Assembly: GCA_910585645.1 (NCBI GenBank)
Contig: CAJUFP010000030.1
Location: 1-44,510 of the forward strand
From: an uncultured Hungatella sp.
GTDB taxonomy: Bacteria > Bacillota > Clostridia > Lachnospirales > Lachnospiraceae
Direction of reading: 5' to 3'
Length of the DNA: 44,510 nucleotides
A program made the translations under genes and the position numbers. Positions 1-8,241 of the stretch are shown one piece after another (within the stretch, counting starts at the first letter, position 1; the number at the start of each line of letters is the position of its first letter). The notes beneath the pieces were generated by a model. The model was not told the origin of the DNA. It searched no databases and was given only the letters and a program-made list of their open reading frames with translations.

Positions 1-82
1 TTTGGCATATCTGAACCCGGACGGGACATCTCTCCTTCTCTGTCTGGCCCCACGACAATCCCCGCCCTCTTTGCTCACTTAA
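1..82 (-). repeat. Dispersed MITE-like repeat, copy A (cut by window edge)
   Basis: This is the reverse complement of the left half of the full copy at 35453-35687. It contains the shared CATCTCTCCTTCTCTGTCTG box, then a C-rich stretch, and ends with the TTGCTCACTTAA terminal motif. The rest of the element lies outside the window. It sits directly upstream of the promoter of the STM4015-4011 operon. Confidence 0.8.
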
Positions 83-108
83 ATAAGATCCCCCCAATGC
101 GGAATCCA

Positions 109-137
109 TTGATTTGCGCGGCAATCAGCGGTATAAT
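109..137 (+). promoter_or_regulatory. Sigma-A-type promoter of the STM4015-4011 operon
   Basis: TTGATT at 109-114 and TATAAT at 132-137 are separated by exactly 17 bases. Transcription would start near 144, giving a leader of about 30 bases before the ATG at 174. The AGGAGG ribosome binding site is at 163-168. Confidence 0.75.
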
Positions 138-173
138 AACCCCATATCACATTTTTACATACAGGAGGTCTTT

Positions 174-1031
174 ATGGGAAAAGCGAAACGGTATGAGTAC
201 GACTATGAGCAGTATGAGAACGGCAAAGGGCCCGGCACTATGATTGAGGATATTCTGGCTGACCCGGAGTTTGGGCAGGTGACGGATCTGACCATCGGAA
301 GCTGGGGCAGCGCCTGGGAGGATGACTGTCAGCCTATCCTTGACGGGATTGCGGAGAAAAAAGATCAGTTTGCCCATGTGGAGAAGTTGTTTGTGGGGGA
401 TATGGATTATGAGGACTGTGAGGTTTCCTGGATCATGCAGGGCAATTACGGCGGGCTGTGGAGCGCTCTTCCGGGCCTTAAGGAGCTGACCATCAAGGGG
501 AGTACGGACCTGACTTTGGGAAAGGTGGAGCATGAGGGGCTGGAAGCTCTGACCATCATCTGCGGAGGCCTGGGGTCGTCGGTGTTTGAGGAGCTGTCCA
601 AGGCAAAGCTGCCCAACTTAAAAAAGCTGGTGCTGTACATAGGCATTGACAATTATGGGTTTGACGGGGATGAGGACACTGTCCGGACATTTTTGGAGAA
701 GTCGGACTTTCCCGCCCTTGTGCATCTGGGCATTGAGGACAGCGAGATCCAGGATCAGCTGACAAAAGTGGTGTTGGAGAGCAAATACATGGGTCAGGTA
801 CACACCTTAGATCTGGCCAACGGCACCCTTTCCGACAAGGGAGGCGCCCTGCTTTTGGAAATGCTTCCCCAATTTCCTAATATCAAGGTTCTGGATGTAC
901 ACTATCACTACATGTCCGAGGATATGGTGAAAAAGCTGGAGGCTCTCCCTCTGGAGGTGGACGCGTCAGAGAAAAATGAGCCTGAGGAGTATAAGGGCGA
1001 GATCTGGATGGACGCCATGCTGACCGAATGA
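174..1031 (+). CDS. STM4015-family leucine-rich-repeat-like protein
   Basis: This encodes 285 residues, with the start chosen at ATG 174, 5 bases after a perfect AGGAGG. The protein is acidic and has no signal peptide or membrane segment. Its middle and C-terminal parts carry irregular leucine-rich segments (for example LKELTIKGSTDLTLG, LPNLKKLVLYIGIDN and FPNIKVLDVHYHYM) spaced like ribonuclease-inhibitor-type LRRs. Both the sequence style and the position match the family named after Salmonella STM4015, which has no established function. It overlaps the next gene by an ATGA, so translation is coupled. I infer a scaffold, recognition subunit or substrate for the four downstream enzymes, but the sequence does not decide which. 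Confidence 0.85.
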   Translation: MGKAKRYEYDYEQYENGKGPGTMIEDILADPEFGQVTDLTIGSWGSAWEDDCQPILDGIAEKKDQFAHVEKLFVGDMDYEDCEVSWIMQGNYGGLWSALPGLKELTIKGSTDLTLGKVEHEGLEALTIICGGLGSSVFEELSKAKLPNLKKLVLYIGIDNYGFDGDEDTVRTFLEKSDFPALVHLGIEDSEIQDQLTKVVLESKYMGQVHTLDLANGTLSDKGGALLLEMLPQFPNIKVLDVHYHYMSEDMVKKLEALPLEVDASEKNEPEEYKGEIWMDAMLTE

Positions 1032-2272
1032 GCCGGGTGATCCTTCTGGGCAGCCCGGGGACAAAGCGGGCTGTCTATCTGGAAAAGGGGGCTGCGGCAG
1101 CCGGGGTAGAGCTGGAGATTTTGGATTGGAGAGATTTTCCCGGCTGCCTGACAGAGCTGGCCCGGGCAGGGGAGCGGATCTTTTTAAAGATCGATCCGCC
1201 CCGGTGGGGCAGCTGCTGTCTAAAGGAACTGGAGAGGCTGACCAGGGAGTACGGCCAAAACCTGGACAGGCTGTCAGAGCTTGGCCGGACAGGACGGATC
1301 ACTTTCCTCAACGATCCGGCGGTTATCAAGGCCCTACTGGACAAAAGAGACTGCAAACGATTGCTGGCAAAGGCGGGTATACCGGTTACGGAGGAAGTGG
1401 CGGTTGGCAGGGAGATGGCTGCGGGAGCGATGATTGGCGGGGAGACGGCTGCCCAAGGGACGACTGGCGGGGAGACGGCTGCGGGAGCGATGATTGGCGG
1501 GGAGACGGTTGCCCAAGGGACGACTGGCAGGGAGGCGGCTGCCGGAGGGATGACTGGCAGGGAGGCGGCTGCGGGAGGGATGACTGACAGGAAGGCCGAT
1601 GGGGGAGCAGCTTCCCTCTTTGAAAGACTTCTTGAGACCATGGAGAGGGAGCGGGTATTTCAGGTTTTCCTAAAACCAAATAAGGGTTCCGGGGCCGCGG
1701 GGGTGATGGCCCTGCGCTATGAGCCGGGGAGGGGACAGATGGTTCTGTATACCTGCGCCGCAAAGGACCCTGAGACAGGCCGCCTGGTAAACACCAAGCG
1801 GCTTCGGCGGTTTGGAGACAGGCAGGAGATCGGTTTCATGGCAGGGCAGATTCTGGCCGGGGACTGTATTGTGGAGCGGTGGTACCCAAAGGCGGAGACG
1901 GGAGGGTACTCCTATGATCTGCGGGCAGTGGTCCTGGCCGGGGAGCCGGCGTTTATCCTGGCCAGGCTTTCCAAAGGTCCCATTACCAACCTGCAGCTGA
2001 ATAATCATCCGGGAAACATAGAGGAGCTTGGTCTTTGTGGGGAAGTGTGGGACAGGGTGAAAACCGTGTGCCGTCAGGCTGCCGGGTGTTTTTCGGGGCT
2101 TGGAAGCGTGGGGATCGACATTCTTCTGGAAAAGGGAAGTTTAAGGCCAAGAGTCATTGAGATGAACGGCCAGGGGGATCTGATCTACCAGGATATTTAT
2201 GGGGAGAACCAGATCTATGAGAGACAGGGGGAGATGATGAGGGCATGGAGAGACCAGGAAAGGAGTCAGTGA
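1028..2272 (+). CDS. STM4014-family ATP-grasp-like protein with internal tandem repeat
   Basis: This 414-residue protein starts at the ATG that overlaps the STM4015 stop. The N-terminal pre-ATP-grasp part (about 1-125) leads into a central ATP-grasp region with FLKPNKGSGAAGVMALRY, an IVERW segment and a C-terminal VIEMNGQGDLIYQD, which resembles the metal-binding end of RimK/YheC-type ATP-grasp enzymes. Such enzymes usually ligate a carboxylate to an amine or thiol through an acyl phosphate. Residues about 127-186 are six 10-residue Gly/Ala/Glu repeats inserted between the two parts; they are probably a flexible loop. It matches the STM4014 family, whose substrate is unknown. Confidence 0.83.
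   Translation: MSRVILLGSPGTKRAVYLEKGAAAAGVELEILDWRDFPGCLTELARAGERIFLKIDPPRWGSCCLKELERLTREYGQNLDRLSELGRTGRITFLNDPAVIKALLDKRDCKRLLAKAGIPVTEEVAVGREMAAGAMIGGETAAQGTTGGETAAGAMIGGETVAQGTTGREAAAGGMTGREAAAGGMTDRKADGGAASLFERLLETMERERVFQVFLKPNKGSGAAGVMALRYEPGRGQMVLYTCAAKDPETGRLVNTKRLRRFGDRQEIGFMAGQILAGDCIVERWYPKAETGGYSYDLRAVVLAGEPAFILARLSKGPITNLQLNNHPGNIEELGLCGEVWDRVKTVCRQAAGCFSGLGSVGIDILLEKGSLRPRVIEMNGQGDLIYQDIYGENQIYERQGEMMRAWRDQERSQ
1406..1585 (+). repeat. In-frame 30-bp tandem repeat x6 in the STM4014 gene
   Basis: Six consecutive 30-base units are in frame, encoding GREMAAGAMI, GGETAAQGTT, GGETAAGAMI, GGETVAQGTT, GREAAAGGMT and GREAAAGGMT. The last two units are identical at protein level and nearly so in DNA. 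Units 2 and 4, and units 1 and 3, also resemble each other, which suggests expansion of a 60-base double unit. Confidence 0.92.
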
Positions 2273-3153
2273 TGGAGAGAGACGCAGAGCAGGGAACCGG
2301 CGGCGAGGTTCCTTTTCGGCTGTTTTCTTCTTCGGCCAGGAGAGGAGAGCCGCGGATCGATATGGGCAAGATTGTGGGGGCCATGGATATTTTGTTTATC
2401 TGCCTGGACACCCTGCGGTATGACGCGGCGGTGTGGGGGGAGGAGAGGGGTAAAACCCCGGTGTTAAACCGGTATGGCAGGTGGCAGAAATGCCAGGCTC
2501 CGGGGAATTTTACGTGGCCGTCCCACCATGCCATGTTTTCCGGTTTTCTGCCGTCGCCCTATGACGCCAAAAATCTGTCGGACCGGGAGATGCTGTTTTT
2601 TCCCAGGCAGATCGGCATGGGCAATCAGGTTCCAAAAGGGGCCTACGGCTTTTCGGGCAGCACTATTATGGAGGGGCTTGGAAACGACGGGTACGATACC
2701 TGGTGCGTGGGAGGCGTGTCTTTTTTTGATAAGCGGACAGATCTTGGCCGGGTGTTTCCCGGATATTTTCAGAAAAGCTGGTGGCGTCCTTCGTTTGGGT
2801 GCGGGGTGAAGGACAGCACAAAGAACCAGGTGGATCTGCTGCTTGGAAAGATGGAGGCTGCGGACCGGGAGCGGAAGATTTTTGCGTACCTTAATGTGGA
2901 TGCCATCCACTATCCCAATTATTTTTACCTGGACGGAGCAGGGGGCGACAGCCTGGAAAGCCACAGGGCTGCCCTTGTGTATGTGGACGGGCAGCTTGGC
3001 AGGCTGTTTGACGGGTGGAAAAAGGGGCGGGGCGAAACCTTTGTCATCTGCTGTTCTGACCATGGGACGTGCTACGGGGAGGACGGATGCCAGTTTCACG
3101 GGATCAACCACCCTATGGTAAATACGGTCCCCTACAAACATTTCCTGCTGTAA
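2272..3153 (+). CDS. STM4013-family hydrolase, alkaline phosphatase/sulfatase fold
   Basis: This protein is 293 residues from ATG 2272, which overlaps the upstream stop as TGATG and follows an AAAGGAG. Family members typically begin close to DILFICLDTLRYD (residues 39-51 here), so an ATG at 2362 or 2383 is an alternative start. It shows the alkaline phosphatase superfamily layout: the N-terminal metal-binding Asp in LFICLDTLRYD, a nucleophile-region motif FTWPSHHAMFSG, and a C-terminal metal site ICCSDHGTCYGE followed by FHGINHP. It probably hydrolyses a phosphate, phosphonate or sulfate ester. There is no signal peptide, so it acts in the cytosol with its operon partners. Confidence 0.85.
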   Translation: MERDAEQGTGGEVPFRLFSSSARRGEPRIDMGKIVGAMDILFICLDTLRYDAAVWGEERGKTPVLNRYGRWQKCQAPGNFTWPSHHAMFSGFLPSPYDAKNLSDREMLFFPRQIGMGNQVPKGAYGFSGSTIMEGLGNDGYDTWCVGGVSFFDKRTDLGRVFPGYFQKSWWRPSFGCGVKDSTKNQVDLLLGKMEAADRERKIFAYLNVDAIHYPNYFYLDGAGGDSLESHRAALVYVDGQLGRLFDGWKKGRGETFVICCSDHGTCYGEDGCQFHGINHPMVNTVPYKHFLL

Positions 3154-3166
3154 GGACAGGGAAAGG

Positions 3167-4513
3167 ATGGGAATTTCGTTGAATCCATATATACAATACA
3201 TGTACAGCTATCCCCACAAGACGGCCTACAGGCCCATGAGCGGGGTGAACCTGGGGGACTTTGCCCACAGGCTTAAGGGCCCGGGCCATGGCCTGTATCT
3301 TCACGTCCCCTTCTGCCAGGGAAAATGTGGCTACTGCAATCTGTTTTCCGTCACAGGGGCAAAGGAGGAGGATATCGAGGGGTATCTGGATGCCATCGAG
3401 CGGCAGATGAGACAGTACAGACAGATTCTTTCGCCCTGGAAGACCAGGTTTTCCAGCTTTACCGTGGGGGGAGGGACCCCGCTGTGCCTGTCTACAGGGC
3501 AGCTGGACCGGATGTTTTCCATGGTCAGCCCCCAGATGGAGGAAAAGGCGGAGATGGTCATTGAGACCGCGCCCAACCAGACGGAGAGAGAAAAATTAAG
3601 GGTCCTTAAGGAGGCGGGAGTTACCAGGGTCAGCATGGGGATCCAGAGCTTTAACCAGGAAGAACTTCGGACGTTAAGGCGGGGCCACAGTCCCATGAGG
3701 GCCAGGGAGGCTCTGGAGCTTTTGATGTCCTTTGATTTTGACTGCGTGAACCTGGATTTTATCTACGGGATCCCGGGGCAGGGGATCCAGTCTCTTTTAA
3801 ATTCTCTCAGGGAGGCAGTGGGATTTGGCCCCAGGGAGATCTTTCTGTATCCCCTCTATGTAAAGCACGGGGCCGGGCTGGAGAGGGAGGGCGTGGCGCC
3901 TGATCCCCAAAAGGCGTACAGACAGTATGAGGAAGCCAGTCTGTTTTTAAGATCTCAGGGATTTTGTCAGGATTCCATGAGGCGGTTTGTAAGGGGGAGG
4001 CAGGGGCAGAGAGGATTTTCGGACTGCGGATTTTCCACCTCCCTGGCCCTTGGCTGCGGAGGAAGGAGCTATGTGGGGGATCTGCATTTCTGCGCCCCCT
4101 ACGCGGTCACAGCCGGGGAGTGTGCCAGACAGCTGAGGGCCTTTGAGGAGACAAAAGACTTTACAGAGATCACCCACGGCATACGGCTTTCCCCGGAGGA
4201 GGAGAAGCGAAGGTTCGCGATCCGCCATGTGCTGATCCGGCCGGGAGTGGAGGAGGACGGGTATTGGCGGCGGTTTGGCAGCCGGGTCTTGGAGGATTTC
4301 CCTGTGATCGCCCGGTGGATGGAGGAGGGGCTGGCGTTTCGGGATGAGGGCGGGTTCATTGCTCTGACGGACAGGGGCATGGGGCTGTCGGATTTTCTGG
4401 GCCCTCAGCTTATATCAGATGAAGTTCTTCGGGCGATGAGACAGTGGGAGGAGGAACATGGACTTAAAGGCGCGGCATATGATTCTCTACAGAGGCAGCC
4501 TGAAAAGCTGTAA
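3167..4513 (+). CDS. STM4012-family radical SAM protein (HemN/HemW-like)
   Basis: This 448-residue protein has the radical SAM 4Fe-4S motif HVPFCQGKCGYC with ligands Cys50, Cys54 and Cys57, the same CX3CX2C spacing as in HemN/HemW. Next come the FTVGGGTP SAM-binding GGE-like motif and a TRVSMGIQSF segment typical of coproporphyrinogen-dehydrogenase-like radical SAM proteins. The conserved start, with PYIQYMYSYPHKTAYRP, fits the STM4012 family. It begins 13 bases after STM4013, and its last 56 bases overlap the next gene. It is unlikely to be a true HemW, because it sits among the four other STM40xx families rather than beside lepA or hrcA. Confidence 0.87.
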   Translation: MGISLNPYIQYMYSYPHKTAYRPMSGVNLGDFAHRLKGPGHGLYLHVPFCQGKCGYCNLFSVTGAKEEDIEGYLDAIERQMRQYRQILSPWKTRFSSFTVGGGTPLCLSTGQLDRMFSMVSPQMEEKAEMVIETAPNQTEREKLRVLKEAGVTRVSMGIQSFNQEELRTLRRGHSPMRAREALELLMSFDFDCVNLDFIYGIPGQGIQSLLNSLREAVGFGPREIFLYPLYVKHGAGLEREGVAPDPQKAYRQYEEASLFLRSQGFCQDSMRRFVRGRQGQRGFSDCGFSTSLALGCGGRSYVGDLHFCAPYAVTAGECARQLRAFEETKDFTEITHGIRLSPEEEKRRFAIRHVLIRPGVEEDGYWRRFGSRVLEDFPVIARWMEEGLAFRDEGGFIALTDRGMGLSDFLGPQLISDEVLRAMRQWEEEHGLKGAAYDSLQRQPEKL

Positions 4514-6008
4514 TTACCGGTGCGATTACTGCCCGTTTTCCAAGCATCCCAGGTCAGAGCGGGAGCTTTTGAGAGACAGAGAGCAGTGGTTTCGGTTTTG
4601 CGCCACGATCCGAAAGCGGGCGGTGGAGATGGGCATTGGCGCCGTCATGGTGGTTCCCTACGGGGAGGCGCTGATCCATTCCTGGTACTGGGAGGGGCTT
4701 GGACGCCTGGCGTCTGTGGAGACCATAGACGGGGTGGGAGCGCAGACAAACCTGAGCTTTCCTGTAAGGCAGTGTCTGGAAACTTATGAAAAGGCAGGGG
4801 GAACGGCAGAAACCTTAAGGCTGTGGGCCACCTTTCACCCTGAGATGACTACGGCAGAGGAATTTTCCGAAAAATGTACGGATCTGTGGAAAAGGGGCGT
4901 GTCTCTTTGCGTCGGGGCAGTGGGAGACGCGGGCAATCTGGAGGCTGTGAGAGAGCTGCGGCACAGGCTTCCAAAGGAGATCTATCTGTGGATCAACAAG
5001 ATGGATGGTCTTAAGAGAGCGTACACCGGGGAAGAGATAAGACAGTTTGAGGACATAGACCCCTATTTTAGCCGGGAGCTGGAGATGACGGCGGCAGACC
5101 CGTCGGCATGCGGGGGGCGGCTTTTTGTGGAGGCGGACGGGACGCTTCGCAGGTGCAATATCAGCAGGCCCTTAAGGGAAAACTGGTATGACTTTGAAAA
5201 GAAAGGCTTTCCGGGGCAGATCTGGGAGACCGAGGGGAAGAGGGGTTCCTGCGGCAGAAAGTCCTGTTCCTGCTATCTGGCCTACGGGGGAAGGGATGAG
5301 GTGATGAACCGGGTTATGTTTGGCCCTTATAGCCTGTTTCGCATTCCCACAAGGCCAAAAGCCGCGTTTCTGGATATTGACAAGACGTTGATTCCCCAGG
5401 GAGAGGGCAGGACAGGCCACAGAACGGTCACAGACCTTCAGGCGCTGGCGGCAGACGGATGCCGGCTGTTTTTCGCCACCTGTCTGCCGCTGAGGGACGC
5501 AAAGAAAAAGTGCCGCGATGTGTGGCAGTTGTTTGAGGGAGGCGTCTTTGCAGGGGGAGCCCATGTGGTGTTTGGGCGAGAGGGGGAGAGAAGGGAACGC
5601 ATTTTCCCCATAGAGTCAACGTGGATGGAGGAGCTTAAGATCAGAAGCAGGGATTGTCATTTCCGGATGCTGGTTTACCGGCAAGGGAAGGAGGGCGCGG
5701 TGTATAAGATCACCCTTGTCCGTCCGGGACCTATGGGATGGAGCCGGCAGGATGTGAGAGATCTGGGGATAAGCGGAGGCGGGGAATCCGGCGCCATGAG
5801 GGGGATCTGGGACATGGGAGGGAACCAGGTTCGATGGTATGTGGAAGATAGCTGCCTGCAGATCATTCATCGGAGAGCCTCCAAAGCGGAGGGCGTCAGG
5901 ATGATCTGTGAGGGCCTTGGGATTTCGCCAGAGGAGGCGGTGGCAGCCGGGGATTCGCCGGAAGATCAGGGGATGATGGAACTCTGTTCCCACCAGGAGA
6001 GAAGGTGA
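4458..6008 (+). CDS. STM4011-family radical SAM protein fused to a HAD phosphatase domain
   Basis: This protein has 516 residues. The start at ATG 4458 follows GGGAGGAGG; an internal Met8 (MILYRG) is the usual family start. The radical SAM cysteines are Cys18, Cys22 and Cys25 (CNYRCDYC). A second cysteine group (ACGG, RRCN, then CGRKSCSCYL) precedes the C-terminal part and may bind another Fe-S cluster, as in SPASM/twitch domains. From about residue 300 a complete HAD domain is visible: AAFLDIDKT (Asp306, Asp308), the FFATC region for motif II, and AAGDSPEDQGMM for motif IV. The HAD part resembles the Cof subfamily. It overlaps STM4012 by 56 bases, and its stop is three bases from the convergent C39 gene stop. 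Confidence 0.87.
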   Translation: MDLKARHMILYRGSLKSCNYRCDYCPFSKHPRSERELLRDREQWFRFCATIRKRAVEMGIGAVMVVPYGEALIHSWYWEGLGRLASVETIDGVGAQTNLSFPVRQCLETYEKAGGTAETLRLWATFHPEMTTAEEFSEKCTDLWKRGVSLCVGAVGDAGNLEAVRELRHRLPKEIYLWINKMDGLKRAYTGEEIRQFEDIDPYFSRELEMTAADPSACGGRLFVEADGTLRRCNISRPLRENWYDFEKKGFPGQIWETEGKRGSCGRKSCSCYLAYGGRDEVMNRVMFGPYSLFRIPTRPKAAFLDIDKTLIPQGEGRTGHRTVTDLQALAADGCRLFFATCLPLRDAKKKCRDVWQLFEGGVFAGGAHVVFGREGERRERIFPIESTWMEELKIRSRDCHFRMLVYRQGKEGAVYKITLVRPGPMGWSRQDVRDLGISGGGESGAMRGIWDMGGNQVRWYVEDSCLQIIHRRASKAEGVRMICEGLGISPEEAVAAGDSPEDQGMMELCSHQERR

Positions 6009-6011
6009 CGG

Positions 6012-7049
6012 TCACCCCTGGGCAGAAGTCTCCCCCAGGGAGACGGCCCAGAGAGGACCGCCGCTGTCATAGCTTTTTTTCAGCTCGTCCATAAGCTGCT
6101 GCAGATCCCACTCTTTGGTGCTGTTTTCATAGCTGGCCGGGTCGGCGATGTAGACGTTGCCGCTGGGGCTTAGCTGGGCGATGATGATGAAATGTCCGTT
6201 CTGGGTCAGGGCTCCCCGGCCCATAAGGGCCACCAGCACGTGGTCGTTTTTCAGAAGCTCCCGCACATGGTCCGCCGTGCGGTCGGTGACGCTCTCTATC
6301 TGGAGGCCGAAAGCGGACAGGCTTCCGGGGATCAGGCCGTGGTAGGAGCCGCTCTGGCGGGCGTAATACCCGTTGGCTGCCGACCAGTCGGCCATCTCCA
6401 CAGGGGAGACGCCGGTGGAGGTAAAGCTGTTGATCAGCATGGCCACGCACACAGGGCCGCAGCCGTATTTTGCCAGGCGGTCAGAGCCGCCGTAAAGGTA
6501 CTCTTTCCAGCGGATGTCCCCCTGGTTGTAGTACACAAGAGGGCCTAAGGCCGTGTCCAGCATGCAGGTATAGATGGCGTCCTCCTGAGCGGGGAACACC
6601 GGTTCCGCGCTCATGTCGGCAATATTGCCCAGTTCCTGGCTGCGGTCCATGTAGGACAGCTGCTCTTTGCTTTCCGCGGGCTGTTCGGTCTCTGGTTCTC
6701 GGGAAGCCGCCTGGATGGGCATATCTTCCTGTTGCCTGCGGGCGTCTATAAACTCGGTTATGGCGTCTGTCACGGTATCTGCCGCAGCAGAGCAGAAGGT
6801 TTTCACAGCCGGGAAGACATGTTCCTTTAAAAAGGGGCGGAAGTAGATGTACAGGCTGAGGACCATGGACAGGGATACGACCCAGATGGCGCCTGTTATG
6901 AGCCGCTCTATGGTTCCTTTTTTCTTTTTATTGCCCTGTCTGCCCCCTCTCTTTTTCCCCTGGCGGTTCAATGACGAGCCTGGGGGGAGAGGCGGTATGG
7001 GGCCGTCTTTTGTTTCGTATGTTGTTCGATTGTTGTTGGTTGTCTTCAT
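6012..7049 (-). CDS. Membrane-anchored C39-like cysteine peptidase
   Basis: This 345-residue protein has a basic, Asn- and Pro-rich cytosolic N-terminus (about 1-49), one membrane segment at residues 50-70 (ITGAIWVVSLSMVLSLYIYF) and a long external stalk. The C-terminal domain has the Peptidase_C39_2 layout: YYNQGDIRWKEYLYG, a catalytic Cys in KYGCGPVCVAM, His in NGHFIII and Asp in VYIADPAS. It lies 100 bases downstream of cheB on the same strand and could be read through from the che operon, although its ribosome binding site (CAGGAAA just before the ATG) is weak. A double-glycine peptidase role is not supported, because there is no ABC transporter domain. The target is unknown. Confidence 0.8.
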   Translation of the reverse strand: MKTTNNNRTTYETKDGPIPPLPPGSSLNRQGKKRGGRQGNKKKKGTIERLITGAIWVVSLSMVLSLYIYFRPFLKEHVFPAVKTFCSAAADTVTDAITEFIDARRQQEDMPIQAASREPETEQPAESKEQLSYMDRSQELGNIADMSAEPVFPAQEDAIYTCMLDTALGPLVYYNQGDIRWKEYLYGGSDRLAKYGCGPVCVAMLINSFTSTGVSPVEMADWSAANGYYARQSGSYHGLIPGSLSAFGLQIESVTDRTADHVRELLKNDHVLVALMGRGALTQNGHFIIIAQLSPSGNVYIADPASYENSTKEWDLQQLMDELKKSYDSGGPLWAVSLGETSAQG

Positions 7050-7149
7050 TTTCCTGTTTTTAACTCCACAGAACAGAATACCCGAAACTTTTTGGATTCA
7101 AGGATTTGAAAGCAAGAAGCTTCGGGTTGTTTTAAAAGCCCTGGGGCAG

Positions 7150-8199
7150 TTATGATTTGGCCAGCCGGGCCATGACCAGCTGCGGAATGTTGGTGAGAGC
7201 GGACTGCTGACACACAGCGCCGATCTTATGGGCTTCCATGGGCATCCCGTAGACCACGCAGGTTTCTTTGTCCTGGCCGATGGTGTAGGCGCCTGCCTTG
7301 CGCATGCGCAGCATACCTGCCGCGCCGTCCGCGCCCATGCCGGTGAGGATGACGCCGATGGCCTTATTCTTTACAACAGACGCGACGGAGGTGAAGAGAA
7401 CGTCCACAGACGGCTTATGGCCGCTGACTTTTTCCTCGTCCGTGCAGGTGACGCTGTAGCCCACACCCATGCGGACCACCCGCATCTGGAGACCGCCTGG
7501 GGCTAAAAGGATCAGACCGGGCTGAACCTTGTCGCCGTGTTTGGCCTCCCGTACTTCCAGCTTGCAGATGCGGTTTAAGCGCTCCGCGTACATGGAGGTA
7601 AACCCGGGGGGCATGTGCTGGGTAATGACAATCCCCGGCATCCTGGCGGGAAACTGGCGCACTACCTCCAGAATCGCCTCGGTTCCGCCGGTGGAGGCTC
7701 CGATGGCGATCAGATCAATAGGACCTGTGGTTCCGGTCCCCGACGGGCTGCTGACCCGGGGGATGGAAGCAGTGGTCCTGGGCGCGGGAGCCGCTGCGGC
7801 CTGGGGAATGCGCACATGGGCGTTGGAGCCGATGGCCAGTTTGGCCTTCAGACTCCGCAGAAAAGCGTCGCGCTTGCCTTCTTCGGGCTTGCGGACAAAG
7901 TCCACGGCCCCTGCGGCAAGAGCGTCAAAGACTCTCATGTTCAGGGAGGACACTAAAATGACGGGAACAGGGTGGGACGGAAGCACCTGCTTTAAAAATT
8001 CCAGCCCGGTCATCCCCGGCATCTCAATATCCAGAGTCATAATATCCGGCTTCAGAAGGGGAAGCTTATTTTTAGCGTCAAGAGCATTGACCGCGTATCC
8101 TACTACCTCAAAGCGGGAGTCCTCCCCCAGGCTCTGGACCAGCCAGGACCGGAATACCAGGGAGTCATCCACAACCATTACACGAATCTTCTGGGGCAT
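7150..8199 (-). CDS. cheB: Chemotaxis response regulator, protein-glutamate methylesterase CheB
   Basis: This 349-residue protein is taken from ATG 8199, which has GAAGG just upstream; a TTG two codons earlier is less likely. The receiver domain at about 3-120 has the acidic pair Asp11-Asp12 and the phospho-acceptor Asp57 in MTLDIEMPG. After a Pro/Ala linker the methylesterase domain has the Ser motif IAIGASTGGTEAI, the His motif ITQHMPPGFT and LTGMGADGAAGM. It removes methyl groups from, or deamidates, receptor glutamates when phosphorylated by CheA. It is the last che gene of the minus-strand cluster and starts 43 bases after cheR. Confidence 0.97.
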   Translation of the reverse strand: MPQKIRVMVVDDSLVFRSWLVQSLGEDSRFEVVGYAVNALDAKNKLPLLKPDIMTLDIEMPGMTGLEFLKQVLPSHPVPVILVSSLNMRVFDALAAGAVDFVRKPEEGKRDAFLRSLKAKLAIGSNAHVRIPQAAAAPAPRTTASIPRVSSPSGTGTTGPIDLIAIGASTGGTEAILEVVRQFPARMPGIVITQHMPPGFTSMYAERLNRICKLEVREAKHGDKVQPGLILLAPGGLQMRVVRMGVGYSVTCTDEEKVSGHKPSVDVLFTSVASVVKNKAIGVILTGMGADGAAGMLRMRKAGAYTIGQDKETCVVYGMPMEAHKIGAVCQQSALTNIPQLVMARLAKS

Positions 8200-8241
8200 A
8201 ATCAATCGAACCTTCTTTCTTTACCAGCCATGTTGAGCCTT

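Noticed and set aside
1406..1585. CRISPR-like array
   Set aside because: The units are contiguous, in frame and without spacers. It is a coding tandem repeat.
3167..4513. Annotation as HemW or HemN (coproporphyrinogen oxidase)
   Set aside because: Motif spacing is similar, but the conserved N-terminus and the neighbouring STM4011/13/14/15 genes place it in the STM4012 family.
6004..6044. Terminator between the STM4011 and C39 genes
   Set aside because: A GGTGACGGTCACC palindrome and a GTCTCCC/GGGAGAC hairpin are present, but no T tract follows on either strand.
7050..7149. Terminator between cheB and the C39 gene
   Set aside because: The CCCGAA/TTCGGG arms are far apart and no T run follows on the minus strand, so I did not call it.
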